Positions 1 to 8,213 are shown, counted from the stretch's first letter. The stretch: 32,589 bases of DNA from JANNMJ01 sp031397815 (GCA_031397815.1 JANNMJ010000243.1:1-32589); one strand, 5' to 3'. Notes: generated from the letters alone by a model not told the origin. Made by a program: numbers and translations.

Positions 1-308
1 TTGCCCCTAACAGGTAGACCAGTTGCCCCTAACAGGTAGACCAGTTGCCCCTAACAGGTAGACCAGTTGCCCCTAACAGGTAGACCAGTTGCCCATAACT
101 GGTGAACCAGTTGCCCATAACTGGTAGACCAGTTGCCCATAACTGGTGGACCAGTTGCCCATAACAGGTAGACCAGTTGCCCATAACAGGTGAACCAGTT
201 GCCCATAACTGGTAGACCAGTTGCCCATAACTGGTAGACCAGTTGCCCATAACTGGTAGACCAGTTGCCCATAACTGGTAGACCAGTTGCCCATAACTAG
301 GGAACCAG
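1..308. repeat. 22-bp tandem repeat array, 14 units, open at the left edge
   Basis: Fourteen head-to-tail 22-bp units fill 1-308 and continue beyond the window. The first four units (1-88) are identical and contain CCCCTAACAGG. The later units change to CCCATAACTGG with point variants, and the last one (287-308) is degenerate. Across the unit border the later copies make a dyad, CCAGTT-gcccat-AACTGG. There is no unique spacer, so this is a minisatellite and not a CRISPR. The period is not a multiple of three and no unit holds a minus-strand stop, so all three minus frames stay open and give spurious repeat proteins. Role unknown. Confidence 0.95.
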
Positions 309-388
309 TTATAAGGCTTCCTTGAAGAGATGTTTTTCCATCGAAAAGAGTCTCCCAACGACTTTTCTCCGCCGATTCCTTCGTCGTT

Positions 389-1663
389 ATGCGCCCAGCT
401 ATTGAGCTTCTTTCTGCCGCCCGCACCCCGTTTGGGTTTGTGGCGACGCCGGATGCGGTCGCCAATTACCGGCGGGTTTGGGCGCGCGACGGCGTGATTA
501 CCGGCCTCGCCGCGCTGCTCTACCCCGAAGAACCGGCGCTGACGGCCACCTTCCGCGAGACGTTGGTCACGCTCTACGGACATCAGCACGCGGCGGGTTT
601 TTTCCCCTCGAACGTGGACCCCGCGACCGGGCAGGCCTCCTACGGCGGGGCGTGCGGCCGGGTCGATAACGTGAGCTGGGCCGTGATTGGGCTGATGCAG
701 TACGCCCATCTGGCCCCCGACGGCGCGGGGCTGGCGCAGGCGCTGGCGCCGCAGGTCCGGCGGGCGTTGGCCGTGATGGACGCGTGGGAGTTCAATGGGA
801 AGCACTTGATGTACGTCCCGCAATCGGGCGATTGGGCCGACGAATACGCCCTCCACGGCTACCTCCTCTACGACCAATTGCTCCGCGTTTGGGCCTTGGA
901 GCTGGCCGCTGGCTGGTACGACGAGCCCGCGTGGCGCGCCAAAGCCACCGCCATCCGGCAGTCCATCGAGGTCAATTTCTGGAACCCCGCGCCTGCTGAA
1001 CCCTGCCCCTCCGTCTACTCCCCGGCACTGGCGCGGCAGCTTGCGGACGCGCCCACGGGGCACTGGCTGGCGGGCTTCAACCCATCGCGGGCGTACGGGC
1101 TGTTCGATTTGGCGGCCACCGCCTTCGCCATTCTGCTCAACGTCGGCTCCGCCGCGCAGCAAGCGGCGGTTTTGGCCGATTTGGACGCCCGGCTTGCCGC
1201 CACGCCGGGGCTGCTACCAGCGTTCGCGCCCGTCCTCGATGCGCGGGAAAGCGGCGGTGTGCTCGCCGGTTTGGCGGCTGATTTGGCCGAGAACTACGCC
1301 TACGAGTTCCGCAACTTCCCCCACGAGTTCCACAACGGCGGCGCGTGGCCCGTCTGGAACGGCTGGCTGGCGGCAGCGCTGGCGGTTCGGCGGCCCACCG
1401 CCCCGGCCGTAGCCGCGCTGAGTCAGCGGTTATTGGTCGCCAATATGCTCGATTCGTTTACTGATTCTGATTCTGACTCTGCTCCTGATTCCACCGCTGA
1501 TTTTGCCTCTGAATCTGCCTCTGATTCTGCCGATTGGGGCTTTTACGAGCTGCACCACGGCCTCACGCAAGCGCCGCTCGGCGTGCGCCGCTGTACGTGG
1601 AGCGCCGCCGGCCTGCTCCTCGCGACGGCCGCTTCGGAAGGGCGTTTTCTGGTGATTCCGTAG
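389..1663 (+). CDS. Probable GH100-type invertase (alpha/alpha-barrel glycosidase)
   Basis: A 424-aa cytoplasmic protein without a signal peptide, probably hydrolysing sucrose to glucose and fructose. Near the N-terminus YRRVWARDG (28-35) matches the position of the catalytic-Asp motif of plant and cyanobacterial neutral invertases (V-[FW]-x-R-D). GRVDNVSWAVIGL (90-102) and HNGGAWPVW (315-323) resemble the GH100 motifs around GRVAPVDSGLWW and YHNGGSWP. A Glu-rich stretch just before HNGG (residues 301-313) could supply the second acidic residue. Residues about 355-381 are an Asp/Ser/Ala low-complexity insert encoded by GATTCT-like hexamers, which is absent from the usual family architecture. 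The fructokinase gene 97 bp downstream supports sucrose use. A related amylo-alpha-1,6-glucosidase-like activity is the main alternative. Confidence 0.72.
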   Translation: MRPAIELLSAARTPFGFVATPDAVANYRRVWARDGVITGLAALLYPEEPALTATFRETLVTLYGHQHAAGFFPSNVDPATGQASYGGACGRVDNVSWAVIGLMQYAHLAPDGAGLAQALAPQVRRALAVMDAWEFNGKHLMYVPQSGDWADEYALHGYLLYDQLLRVWALELAAGWYDEPAWRAKATAIRQSIEVNFWNPAPAEPCPSVYSPALARQLADAPTGHWLAGFNPSRAYGLFDLAATAFAILLNVGSAAQQAAVLADLDARLAATPGLLPAFAPVLDARESGGVLAGLAADLAENYAYEFRNFPHEFHNGGAWPVWNGWLAAALAVRRPTAPAVAALSQRLLVANMLDSFTDSDSDSAPDSTADFASESASDSADWGFYELHHGLTQAPLGVRRCTWSAAGLLLATAASEGRFLVIP

Positions 1664-1690
1664 CGCCCGCCGCTGCTCGCTTCCTTCTCT

Positions 1691-1729
<39 letters not shown>

Positions 1730-1760
1730 CGCTTCCTCCTCTCCCCCCGATTCCCCTTCT

Positions 1761-2672
1761 ATGAGCCGCCTGCCCACTTCCCCCGCGTCCTTACTCGCCA
1801 TCGGCGAAGCTCTGATTGATTTATTGACGACCGATTTCGTCGGCGACCTCTCCCAAGCCTCCACTTTGCGGGCCGTGCCCGGGGGTAGCCCCGCCAATCT
1901 GTGCCGGTTCGTGCAGGCGTGCGGCGGTCGGGCGCAGCTAGTGGCGGCGGTCGGGCAGGATGGCTTTGGTGATTTTCTCCTCGATGCTTTCGCCACGGCT
2001 GGTCTTGATACCACCCACATCACCCGCCTCCCCGACCGTGCCACGTCCGTAGTAGTAGTAGGTCGCAGCCAAACGACGCCCTCCTTCATCCCCTACCGCA
2101 GCGCCGACCGGCACCTGCCCGCCCCTGATCCTGCCCTCGTCATCGGCGCCGAAGTAGTCCATACCACGGCGTTTGCGCTCAGTCGGCAGCCCGCGCAGCA
2201 GCGGATTCTGACGGCCCTCGCCGCCGCCGCCTCGCACGGTCGCGCCGTGTCCGTGGATTGGAATTATGCCGCCCCCATCTGGCGCCGCCACGACAATGCG
2301 CGCGCCGTTTGGGCACAGCTCGTCAGCTATCAGCCGCTCCTCAAAATCAGCCTCGATGACGTGGCGCGCTTCACCCAGCAACCCGTCATCACGGTAGCCG
2401 ATGCCCGCGCCTTCCTCGACGCCGAGCTGGTAGCGCCCCGCGCCATCTGCCTCACCTGCGGCGCCGACGGCGTCTGGTTCCGCAGCGCCGAAACCCCGTG
2501 GCAGCACCACCCCGCCGAACCCATCAGCACCCCCATCCACGACGTAACTGGCGCCGGCGACGCCTATTGGGCCGGCTTCCTGACGGCGTGGCTCCAATCC
2601 GAACCCCTCACTGCCTGCGTGGCAAGCGGCACCCAAACCGCCGCCCGCCGCCTCCGTGGCGAGCTGAATTGA
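1761..2672 (+). CDS. PfkB-family carbohydrate kinase, probable fructokinase
   Basis: A 303-aa ribokinase/PfkB-family kinase that probably phosphorylates fructose with ATP at the 6-position. The N-terminal IGEALIDLL (14-22) and PGGSPANLCRF (40-50) are the substrate-side signature. DVTGAGDAYWAGF (261-273) is the second PfkB signature, with the anion hole GAGD (264-267) and catalytic base Asp267. Length is normal for the family (about 300). It begins at an ATG 97 bp after the invertase gene on the same strand and is followed by a good terminator, so the two form a short sucrose-catabolism operon. Fructose as substrate is inferred from the neighbour; another sugar is possible. Confidence 0.88.
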   Translation: MSRLPTSPASLLAIGEALIDLLTTDFVGDLSQASTLRAVPGGSPANLCRFVQACGGRAQLVAAVGQDGFGDFLLDAFATAGLDTTHITRLPDRATSVVVVGRSQTTPSFIPYRSADRHLPAPDPALVIGAEVVHTTAFALSRQPAQQRILTALAAAASHGRAVSVDWNYAAPIWRRHDNARAVWAQLVSYQPLLKISLDDVARFTQQPVITVADARAFLDAELVAPRAICLTCGADGVWFRSAETPWQHHPAEPISTPIHDVTGAGDAYWAGFLTAWLQSEPLTACVASGTQTAARRLRGELN

Positions 2673-2719
2673 ATGTCGAAAAAGATGGAGAAGAAGGTTT
2701 TTCTCATAATCAGGCAAAG

Positions 2720-2744
2720 AAGCCCGCTGATAGCGGGTTTTTTT
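2720..2744 (+). terminator. Rho-independent terminator after the fructokinase gene
   Basis: A short stem CCCGCT (2723-2728) pairs with AGCGGG (2732-2737) across a 3-nt loop and is followed by seven T (2738-2744). It lies 50 bp after the fructokinase stop. Confidence 0.85.
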
Positions 2745-2833
2745 GTGCCTGATGCGGTGGGGTAGGGGCGAGGCCAATCAACCCAAGGTGCGGCTTGTTG
2801 GGATTAATCGGGCGTCGCCGTTGTGATCAATGG

Positions 2834-3066
2834 GGCGTCCCCGTCAGGGGACACCGGTCGGTTGCCGGGGGGCACGCCCCCGGGAAAAGCAGCGATAAAG
2901 AATGGTTGTCCCCGTCAGGGGATACCGTTCGGTATTACGCCCGTTGACGGCGAATTGGAACGCGGCTACCGAACGGTGTCCCCTGACGGGGACGCCCCGA
3001 ATCGTGGGTTTGCGTTGGACCGGGGGCGCTGCCCCCGGCTACCAAACGGTGTCCCCTAACGGGGAC
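2834..3066. repeat. REP-like repeat patch with nested palindromes
   Basis: This fills most of the 441-bp gap between the fructokinase gene and the minus-strand Omp28-like gene. The palindrome GTCCCC-gtca-GGGGAC recurs (about 2837-2852 and 2908-2923, and in inverted orientation at about 2978-2993 and, with one change, 3051-3066). It is joined to ACCG(T/A)NCGGT and to a C/G hairpin (2866-2884 and 3021-3038). The copies at 2908-2934 and 2967-2993 are inverted over about 27 bp. No credible gene is present. The arrangement resembles intergenic BIME/REP mosaics. Confidence 0.8.
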
Positions 3067-3113
3067 GCGCAATCTCCCCGTCGATTACCCGCAACTCGCT
3101 TCTTCTCTCAACC

Positions 3114-4157
3114 TCACTGCACCCCAATCCGGCGGTGCTCCACCACACCGCCGCCCGCCTGAATCCGCACGACATACGTGCCCGGCACCACGCCGCTGAG
3201 CGAGACCTGCTCGTCGGCGCCCGACAACGGCCACTGCCGGATGGCCCGGCCCAAACCGTCGAGTAGGGTGGCGGTGGCGGGTAGCGACCCATTCGCCCGC
3301 CGAATGGTCAGAAGATGATGCGCGGGATTCGGATAGATTTCGGCGGCGGAAGTGAGGGTTTCAATCGAAGCCGTCAGGCCGAGCGGCGTTGTCCCGAGCA
3401 CCGCCGACGCGCCCGCTTGCACCATCCGGCCCCCGGGCTGCTGCACCATCGCGAGGGCGTAGAGGCGCGGCACTGCCCAATCGGGCCGCACGGCCACCGT
3501 GCGCCGCACCGTCACGGCGCTCCCCACGGGTGCCGGTACGAACGCCAGCGGCGCCGCGCCCGTGAACGCCTGACGGAACACATCATAGTGGCGGGTTTCG
3601 CCGTTCGGGGCCGCATAAAAAACGGTGTCTTCGGCGAGCGCCACGTAGAGCGTGGTGCCCGTGAGCGTGTGCGCGGCCACCGTCCGAATCTCGACGGTAG
3701 CGGCGAGGGAATCAGCGCCGAGCCGCGTCAGGGCCACCTGCACCGCCAACGGCGAAACCTGCCCCTGCGCGGGCGCAAACACCGCCGGATCAGCGTAATT
3801 CTGCCCCGACGGAATCACTTGCCCGTTCACGACTAAGCGCGGCGTGCTGCCGTAAATGCCGTAAAAATTGGTCCGCGCATCGTTCTCGGTGGGGTTCTGC
3901 TGACTGAATTGGCAGAGCCGATACGGCGAGCTGGGGTGATAGGCAATGTGCAGCGTCCCCGTCGGCTGCTGCCGCAGATTGGCGTAAAAGCCGGGGTTTC
4001 GGTTGAAGCAGATGCTACACCGCGTGTTGGTGAAATGCTCGACCAACACCACTTGCGACACCGCCTGCGCCCGCGCCGAACCCGCGCTTTGCAGCAAGCC
4101 GAGCACGAAGAGCACGAAAAAGGCCGTCAACCAACGGGTAATCGGGGAAGGTATCAT
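3114..4157 (-). CDS. Omp28-like secreted CxxC protein with T9SS sorting domain
   Basis: A 347-aa exported protein. The chosen ATG at 4157 starts a signal peptide (hydrophobic WLTAFFVLFVLGLL, cleavage after SARAQ). A longer frame would begin at a TTG at 4205 and put 16 extra residues before it. Mature residues LVEHFTNTRCSICFNRNP (CxxC at C47/C50) resemble the thioredoxin-like start of Omp28-related outer-membrane proteins. After that comes a beta-rich middle, then a C-terminal sorting domain with EIYPNPAHHLLTI and GTYVVRIQAGG, so it is probably exported by T9SS. It lies 108 bp downstream of the anti-sigma gene on the same strand and may be controlled by that sigma factor. Function is unknown; a disulfide or thiol role is inferred from CSIC. 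Confidence 0.8.
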   Translation of the reverse strand: MIPSPITRWLTAFFVLFVLGLLQSAGSARAQAVSQVVLVEHFTNTRCSICFNRNPGFYANLRQQPTGTLHIAYHPSSPYRLCQFSQQNPTENDARTNFYGIYGSTPRLVVNGQVIPSGQNYADPAVFAPAQGQVSPLAVQVALTRLGADSLAATVEIRTVAAHTLTGTTLYVALAEDTVFYAAPNGETRHYDVFRQAFTGAAPLAFVPAPVGSAVTVRRTVAVRPDWAVPRLYALAMVQQPGGRMVQAGASAVLGTTPLGLTASIETLTSAAEIYPNPAHHLLTIRRANGSLPATATLLDGLGRAIRQWPLSGADEQVSLSGVVPGTYVVRIQAGGGVVEHRRIGVQ

Positions 4158-4265
4158 CGGGGCGAAATCAGGCAAGCCGAGTGGGGAAAGAGGACGTAAA
4201 GCCAAGCGCCGAATACGCGCTACTTCCCCGGAAGACGCCCCACCGCCCTCAACCTTACACGTTCC

Positions 4266-4562
4266 TTACACGCCGCCCGGCACGGGTTTGCCACCGCCGC
4301 CCTGCGCCGCATCGAGCCGCTGCTGAATGCGCGTCCGCGCCGCGCCGGGCAATGTAATCTCGGCGTTACCCGCCGTGTGCTGACCCGCGAAAAGCGCCAG
4401 CTGCGCCACCATCGACGATTGCGCCGCGTACCGCTTGCAGTACGGACAATACAACAGATGTACCGTCAGCGCCACCGCCGCCTTCAACGGCAACGGCGCA
4501 TCAGCGCGCTCCTCGACGAGCAGCGTCGCTTCCTGACAGGAGAGGGAAATTTTCAGAGCCAT
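4266..4562 (-). CDS. Zinc-finger-type anti-sigma factor
   Basis: A 98-aa protein from the ATG at 4562. An upstream in-frame start would overlap the end of the sigma gene and is not needed. The N-terminus MALKISLSCQEATLLVEERAD and the motif HLLYCPYC (H-x3-C-x2-C) match the ZAS/zf-HC2 anti-sigma fold, which binds zinc and holds an ECF sigma factor inactive. No transmembrane helix is seen, so it is probably a soluble cytoplasmic anti-sigma. It follows the ECF sigma gene by 53 bp. Release of zinc on thiol oxidation is known for this family, but is only an inference here. Confidence 0.82.
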   Translation of the reverse strand: MALKISLSCQEATLLVEERADAPLPLKAAVALTVHLLYCPYCKRYAAQSSMVAQLALFAGQHTAGNAEITLPGAARTRIQQRLDAAQGGGGKPVPGGV

Positions 4563-4615
4563 AACAACCGGGAACAATAGGAGAGAAGCGGAACAGCGAA
4601 CGCAAAAATTATTTA

Positions 4616-5230
4616 TTAACCAGCCCGACCAAGACCGAATTTCTCCAGACAGCGCCGCAATTGCAGCTTCGCCCGGTGAATAATCACCCAATAATTAGCC
4701 GCCGAAACTCCCAATTCCTGACAAATAGTTTCGGCGGGCAATTCCTCGACAAACCGCAGCGTGAAAACCGCCTTATGCTGCGCCGGTAACCGCTCTTGGC
4801 AGTGGCGCAGGGCTTCGCGGGCGTCGGCCTGTTCCAGCGCGGCATCGGCGGTTTGCCAGCCTTCGGGGTAGTGGGCATCGCGCCAATGCCCATTTTCTGG
4901 TTCGAAAAACGTGGCTTCCGTCGGGCCATCGGGCGTCAGCGCGTCAAGGGATTGGGTCGGGTGCCGCGCTTCCCGGCGGTAATGGTCGATAATGTTACGC
5001 CGCAGAATCGTGAAGAGCCACGTCCGCTCCGACGCCTCGCCCCGGAACTTCGCCAACCCATCGAGCGCGTTGAGCAGCGTGGTTTGCACCAGCTCCTCAG
5101 CCGTGTCCGAATCGCTGACCCGGCTCAGCGCAAAGCGGTACAGCTCATCGCCGTAACGCGGCAGCCACTGCGCAGGCTCCGGCGCCTCCCCCGCGGATAA
5201 AAAGGCAGAATCGGAAATCGATGAGGCCAT
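4616..5230 (-). CDS. ECF-type RNA polymerase sigma factor
   Basis: A 204-aa sigma-70-family factor from an ATG at 5230. Region 2 covers about residues 22-90 (YRFALSRVSDSDTAEELVQTTLLNAL, then RTWLFTILRRNIIDHYRRE, the -10-binding and core-binding helices). Region 4 covers about 135-195 (LPAQHKAVFTLRFVEELP, then ICQELGVSAANYWVIIHRAK, the helix-turn-helix). The linker is longer than usual and acidic or aromatic. It is cotranscribed with the anti-sigma gene. The gene order sigma, anti-sigma, Omp28-like CxxC protein, with a divergent CxxC DUF1223 protein, points to an envelope stress regulon. Confidence 0.93.
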   Translation of the reverse strand: MASSISDSAFLSAGEAPEPAQWLPRYGDELYRFALSRVSDSDTAEELVQTTLLNALDGLAKFRGEASERTWLFTILRRNIIDHYRREARHPTQSLDALTPDGPTEATFFEPENGHWRDAHYPEGWQTADAALEQADAREALRHCQERLPAQHKAVFTLRFVEELPAETICQELGVSAANYWVIIHRAKLQLRRCLEKFGLGRAG

Positions 5231-5330
5231 CTAAGGCAGTAGTTCAAGGGTGATTGACGTGCCCAGCCGGGCTTCCTTACACGAGCACCGTACAAAAGTC
5301 GTTCGGCCGCACGGCTTTCCGCGCCGCCGG

Positions 5331-5391
5331 AACCCTGAAGGGGTTCTTTCCCAAAGCCCGGGGTTGATTTCGCAGAAATCTACCCCGGGCT
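5331..5391. repeat. REP-like element with strong nested hairpin
   Basis: AACCC-tgaa-GGGGTT (5331-5345) is followed at 5355-5391 by a long hairpin. Its outer arms AGCCCGGGGT/ACCCCGGGCT enclose inner arms GATTTC/GAAATC around a 3-nt loop, with one T-T mismatch between the arms. It sits in the divergent gap between the sigma gene and the DUF1223 gene. There is no T-run, so it is more likely a dispersed REP unit than a terminator. Confidence 0.75.
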
Positions 5392-5500
5392 GTGCGTGGC
5401 GGTCTCGCCGCTCAGGCTCACCACTCACACCCCCACAATCTTTTCCACCAATCCTGTAAGGCAAAAGCCATTGATTCGTCCATCGGGGTGCCCTCCGTTT

Positions 5501-6331
5501 ATGAGGCCACTCGGTATGCCACGTTTCCCCGATTTCCCGCTTTACATCGGCTTGTTCCTGACCGGCTTGGTCGTGGTCGGCTGGAACGGCGCTGGCCCGG
5601 CCCCCACCAAGTCGTCGGTTGCCGCCGCCAACACGACCACCCCGGCGCGGGTGCCGGTAGTCGTCGAGCTATTCACGTCGGAAGGCTGTTCGAGCTGCCC
5701 GTCCGCCGACGCCGTGCTGCGGCAGCTCGAAACCGACCAGCCGATACCCGGCATCGAGGTAATCGCCCTCGGCGAGCACGTCGATTATTGGAACCGCCTC
5801 GGCTGGCGCGACCCCTTTTCCACCGCGCAGCTCACGGAGCGGCAGCGCACGTACGCCACGGCGCTCGGCGCGAGCACTTATACGCCGCAAGCCGTGGTAA
5901 TGGGCCACGCCGAGCTGGTCGGCTCGCAGCGTGCCAAGCTCACGCAGGCCATCGTGGAAGCCGCAGCGGCGCCCCAGACACGCGTCGACATCCAGCGCAC
6001 CACCGATCCCGCGACCGTCAGCATCCAAATCGGCGCCCTCCCCGACGGCACCCCGCCGACCGACGTCTGGCTGGCGCTCACCGAATCGGACCTCTCGACG
6101 CCCGTTCGGCGCGGCGAGAACGCGGGCCGCACCTTGCAGCACCCTTCGGTAGTACGCGCTTTCCGCCCTATCGCGACTATCTCGCCCGGCGGTACGTTTG
6201 CCGCCAAGGTGCCTCTCCAGCTTGCCGTCGATTGGCAAATCGCTCATCTTCGGGCCGTCGTGCTGGTGCAGGAGCGCACCTCGCGCCGAATAGTCGGCGT
6301 CGGCGCGCTGCCGCTAGCGATTGTTAATTGA
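5501..6331 (+). CDS. DUF1223 family exported thioredoxin-like protein
   Basis: A 276-aa protein from the ATG at 5501; an earlier GTG in frame would add 35 unlikely residues, and an ATG at 5516 is also possible. An N-terminal hydrophobic segment (YIGLFLTGLVVVGW) serves as signal peptide or anchor. VVVELFTSEGCSSCPSAD (C63/C66) is the DUF1223 signature, a thioredoxin-like CxxC near a beta strand. GEHVDYWNRLGWRDPFS is also typical of the family, which has no established reaction. Divergent from the ECF sigma operon, with a REP hairpin between them. Role unknown; a periplasmic redox function is plausible. Confidence 0.85.
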   Translation: MRPLGMPRFPDFPLYIGLFLTGLVVVGWNGAGPAPTKSSVAAANTTTPARVPVVVELFTSEGCSSCPSADAVLRQLETDQPIPGIEVIALGEHVDYWNRLGWRDPFSTAQLTERQRTYATALGASTYTPQAVVMGHAELVGSQRAKLTQAIVEAAAAPQTRVDIQRTTDPATVSIQIGALPDGTPPTDVWLALTESDLSTPVRRGENAGRTLQHPSVVRAFRPIATISPGGTFAAKVPLQLAVDWQIAHLRAVVLVQERTSRRIVGVGALPLAIVN

Positions 6332-6406
6332 TGGTTCCTGTTTCCTCCGGATTGTCCTCGTAGCTTTCGATCTCCGCCCGTTCTTCGCCGCTCTCAGCTG
6401 GTTCCG

Positions 6407-7102
6407 ATGAAAAAAATAATTGAAAAGCACCCGCTTGCTATTCGGTGGTTTCACTGGGTGAATTTCCCGGTTTTGAGCCTGATGATTTGGTCCGGCCTGC
6501 TGATTTATTGGGCAAACGACGTGTACCGCCTCGGTTGGGGCGACACGACGGTCCTCAAGTTCTTCCCCAAGTCGTTCTACGAAGCCCTCGGCGTACCCTT
6601 CCAGCTCGCGAAGGGAATGGCGTGGCATTTCGTGCTGATGTGGGTTTTCTTCCTGAACGGCCTAGGCTACGTCCTCTACACTGCCTTTTCGGGCGAATGG
6701 CGCTACCTGCTCCCCACGCGCCACTCGCTGCGCGAGGCGTGGGAAGTCACGCTCTACGATTTAGGTCTGCGGAAAGAGCACCCGCCGATTCGGAAATTCA
6801 ACGGCGCCCAGCAGATTGCCTACACCTCCGTGGTGCTAATGGGTTTCGGCTCGCTCATCACCGGATTGGCCATTTATAAACCTGTGCAATTCGGCTGGCT
6901 CACCACCCTTTGCGGGGGATATAAATCGGCACGCGTCATTCATTTCTTGCTCACTATCGGCTACGTGCTATTTTTTATGGTCCACATCGCCCAAGTAGTG
7001 CGCGCCGGGTGGAATAATTTCCGGGCAATGGTAGCAGGTTTTGAAATCGAAGAGGTTCCGAACCCAAAACCCACCGAAACCGCCGATAATACGCCCGCAT
7101 AA
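6407..7102 (+). CDS. Membrane b-type cytochrome, partner of the molybdoenzyme
   Basis: A 231-aa integral membrane protein with four predicted helices (about 17-37, 71-92, 138-157 and 176-197). Candidate haem ligands are His16, His74, His179 and His193. This is the pattern of the di-haem b cytochromes of formate dehydrogenase, thiosulfate reductase and Ni/Fe-hydrogenase type. It probably passes electrons between the quinone pool and the molybdoenzyme encoded 46 bp downstream on the same strand. The partner is not the usual YedZ/MsrQ type. The C-terminal tail is soluble and rich in Pro and Thr. Confidence 0.82.
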   Translation: MKKIIEKHPLAIRWFHWVNFPVLSLMIWSGLLIYWANDVYRLGWGDTTVLKFFPKSFYEALGVPFQLAKGMAWHFVLMWVFFLNGLGYVLYTAFSGEWRYLLPTRHSLREAWEVTLYDLGLRKEHPPIRKFNGAQQIAYTSVVLMGFGSLITGLAIYKPVQFGWLTTLCGGYKSARVIHFLLTIGYVLFFMVHIAQVVRAGWNNFRAMVAGFEIEEVPNPKPTETADNTPA

Positions 7103-7148
7103 GCCGCCACATCTCGCATATAATCCGCCACATCTCCACATCTTCCCC

Positions 7149-7976
7149 ATGTCGTCTTCTTCAGAAACCGAAAACCCGCTCCCGGAACCCCAATCAGATG
7201 CGGTAGTCGAGCAGCAGGCGCGCTTGCGGTCGCGACGGGCCTTTTTGGGCTTGGGTCTGGCGGGTATTGCGGGTGCCCTCGGCTGGCGTTGGCTCATCAA
7301 CACCGATCCCGTCGACGGTCTGCCCGGCGGTTTGCGGAAGGTGCTGGACGCCAACAGCAAGCTCACATCAGCGTATTTCCGGCACGACCGCCTAGCGACC
7401 GAATTCCCCAAGAGCCGCGCCGAAAAGCTGCGCACGAACGGCAAAGTCGGCCTCCCACCTGATTTCGACCCCGCCACTTGGCGCCTCAAAATAGCGGGCT
7501 ATAAAACCGACGGCGCCCCGCGCGAATTCACGCTGGAAGAGATAAAAGCCCTCCCCCGCACCGAAATGACCGTGGAGTTCAAGTGCATCGAAGGCTGGAG
7601 CCAAATCGTGACGTGGGCGGGCGTTCGGCTGAGCGATTTTCTGGCGCATTACCCCCTCGCCACCGCTTCCGGCACGCCCTTACCGTCGCCGCCCGCCCCG
7701 TCGGCTGATTTGGCGCCGTTCGTCAGCATCGTCACCCCCGATGAAAAATATTTCGTCGGCTTGGATATCGAATCCGCCCTTCACCCCCAAACCCTCCTCT
7801 GCTACGAGATGAACGGCGCCCCGCTCACGCTCCAGCACGGCGCCCCGCTCCGCCTCGCCACGGCCCTCAAATACGGCGTGAAGCAAATCAAGCGCATCGG
7901 CACCATCGCCTTCCTCGCCGAACGCCCCGCCGATTACTGGGCCGCCCGCGGGTATGACTGGCACGCCGGACACTAA
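7149..7976 (+). CDS. Tat-exported sulfite-oxidase-fold molybdopterin oxidoreductase
   Basis: A 275-aa protein from the ATG at 7149; the open frame extends upstream into the cytochrome gene but has no plausible start there. A twin-arginine signal SRRAFLGLGLAG (Arg29-Arg30) indicates folded export with cofactor. FKCIEGWSQIVTWAGVRLSDFL places the molybdenum-ligand cysteine at C146, as in the sulfite oxidase/YedY (MsrP) family. YFVGLDIESALHPQTLLCYEMNG and the HGAPLRL segment are also family-typical. There is no haem or dimerisation domain. Substrate is not evident: sulfite, or oxidised methionine in proteins, are the main candidates. Electrons would come from or go to the adjacent b cytochrome. 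Confidence 0.86.
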   Translation: MSSSSETENPLPEPQSDAVVEQQARLRSRRAFLGLGLAGIAGALGWRWLINTDPVDGLPGGLRKVLDANSKLTSAYFRHDRLATEFPKSRAEKLRTNGKVGLPPDFDPATWRLKIAGYKTDGAPREFTLEEIKALPRTEMTVEFKCIEGWSQIVTWAGVRLSDFLAHYPLATASGTPLPSPPAPSADLAPFVSIVTPDEKYFVGLDIESALHPQTLLCYEMNGAPLTLQHGAPLRLATALKYGVKQIKRIGTIAFLAERPADYWAARGYDWHAGH

Positions 7977-8213
7977 TTTAATTAATAATTAGTAATTAAT
8001 AATTAGTGGGCTGTGGGGGTTGGGCTTGCATGGCAGGCTGTATCTGCGTGTCCCTCCACCCCGGCCCTTCGGGGCGGGGAGTTTTCACGCCTAACGTACA
8101 CCCCTACTGTGCATTTCTAACGAACTCCCCGCCCCCTTGGGGGAGGGGTGCCCCGAAGGGGCGGGGTGGGGAACGCGGTTACGGCAATGCGGCTATGGAA
8201 ACGCGGTTACAGC
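7977..8213. repeat. Intergenic repeats: AT-rich direct repeat, REP hairpin, 14-bp triplet repeat
   Basis: The 478-bp gap before msrA holds three repeat types. A 14-bp AT-rich sequence beginning TAATTAATAATTAG is repeated directly at about 7976-8005. An imperfect REP-like inverted repeat (about 8057-8170) is built from CCCC..TTCGGGGCGGGGAG and its near-complement. Three 14-bp units of the form AA(C/T)GCGG(T/C)TA follow at 8172-8185, 8186-8199 and 8200-8213. The open frames across this region are composition artefacts. From 8214 to 8454 I see nothing recognisable. Confidence 0.7.

Noticed and set aside
1..308. CRISPR array
   Set aside because: Repeats are head-to-tail with no spacers and no cas genes nearby.
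29..1162. Long minus-strand frame (377 codons) with a repeat-derived tail
   Set aside because: It is the shadow of the invertase gene joined to the 22-bp array, which lacks stops in all minus frames.
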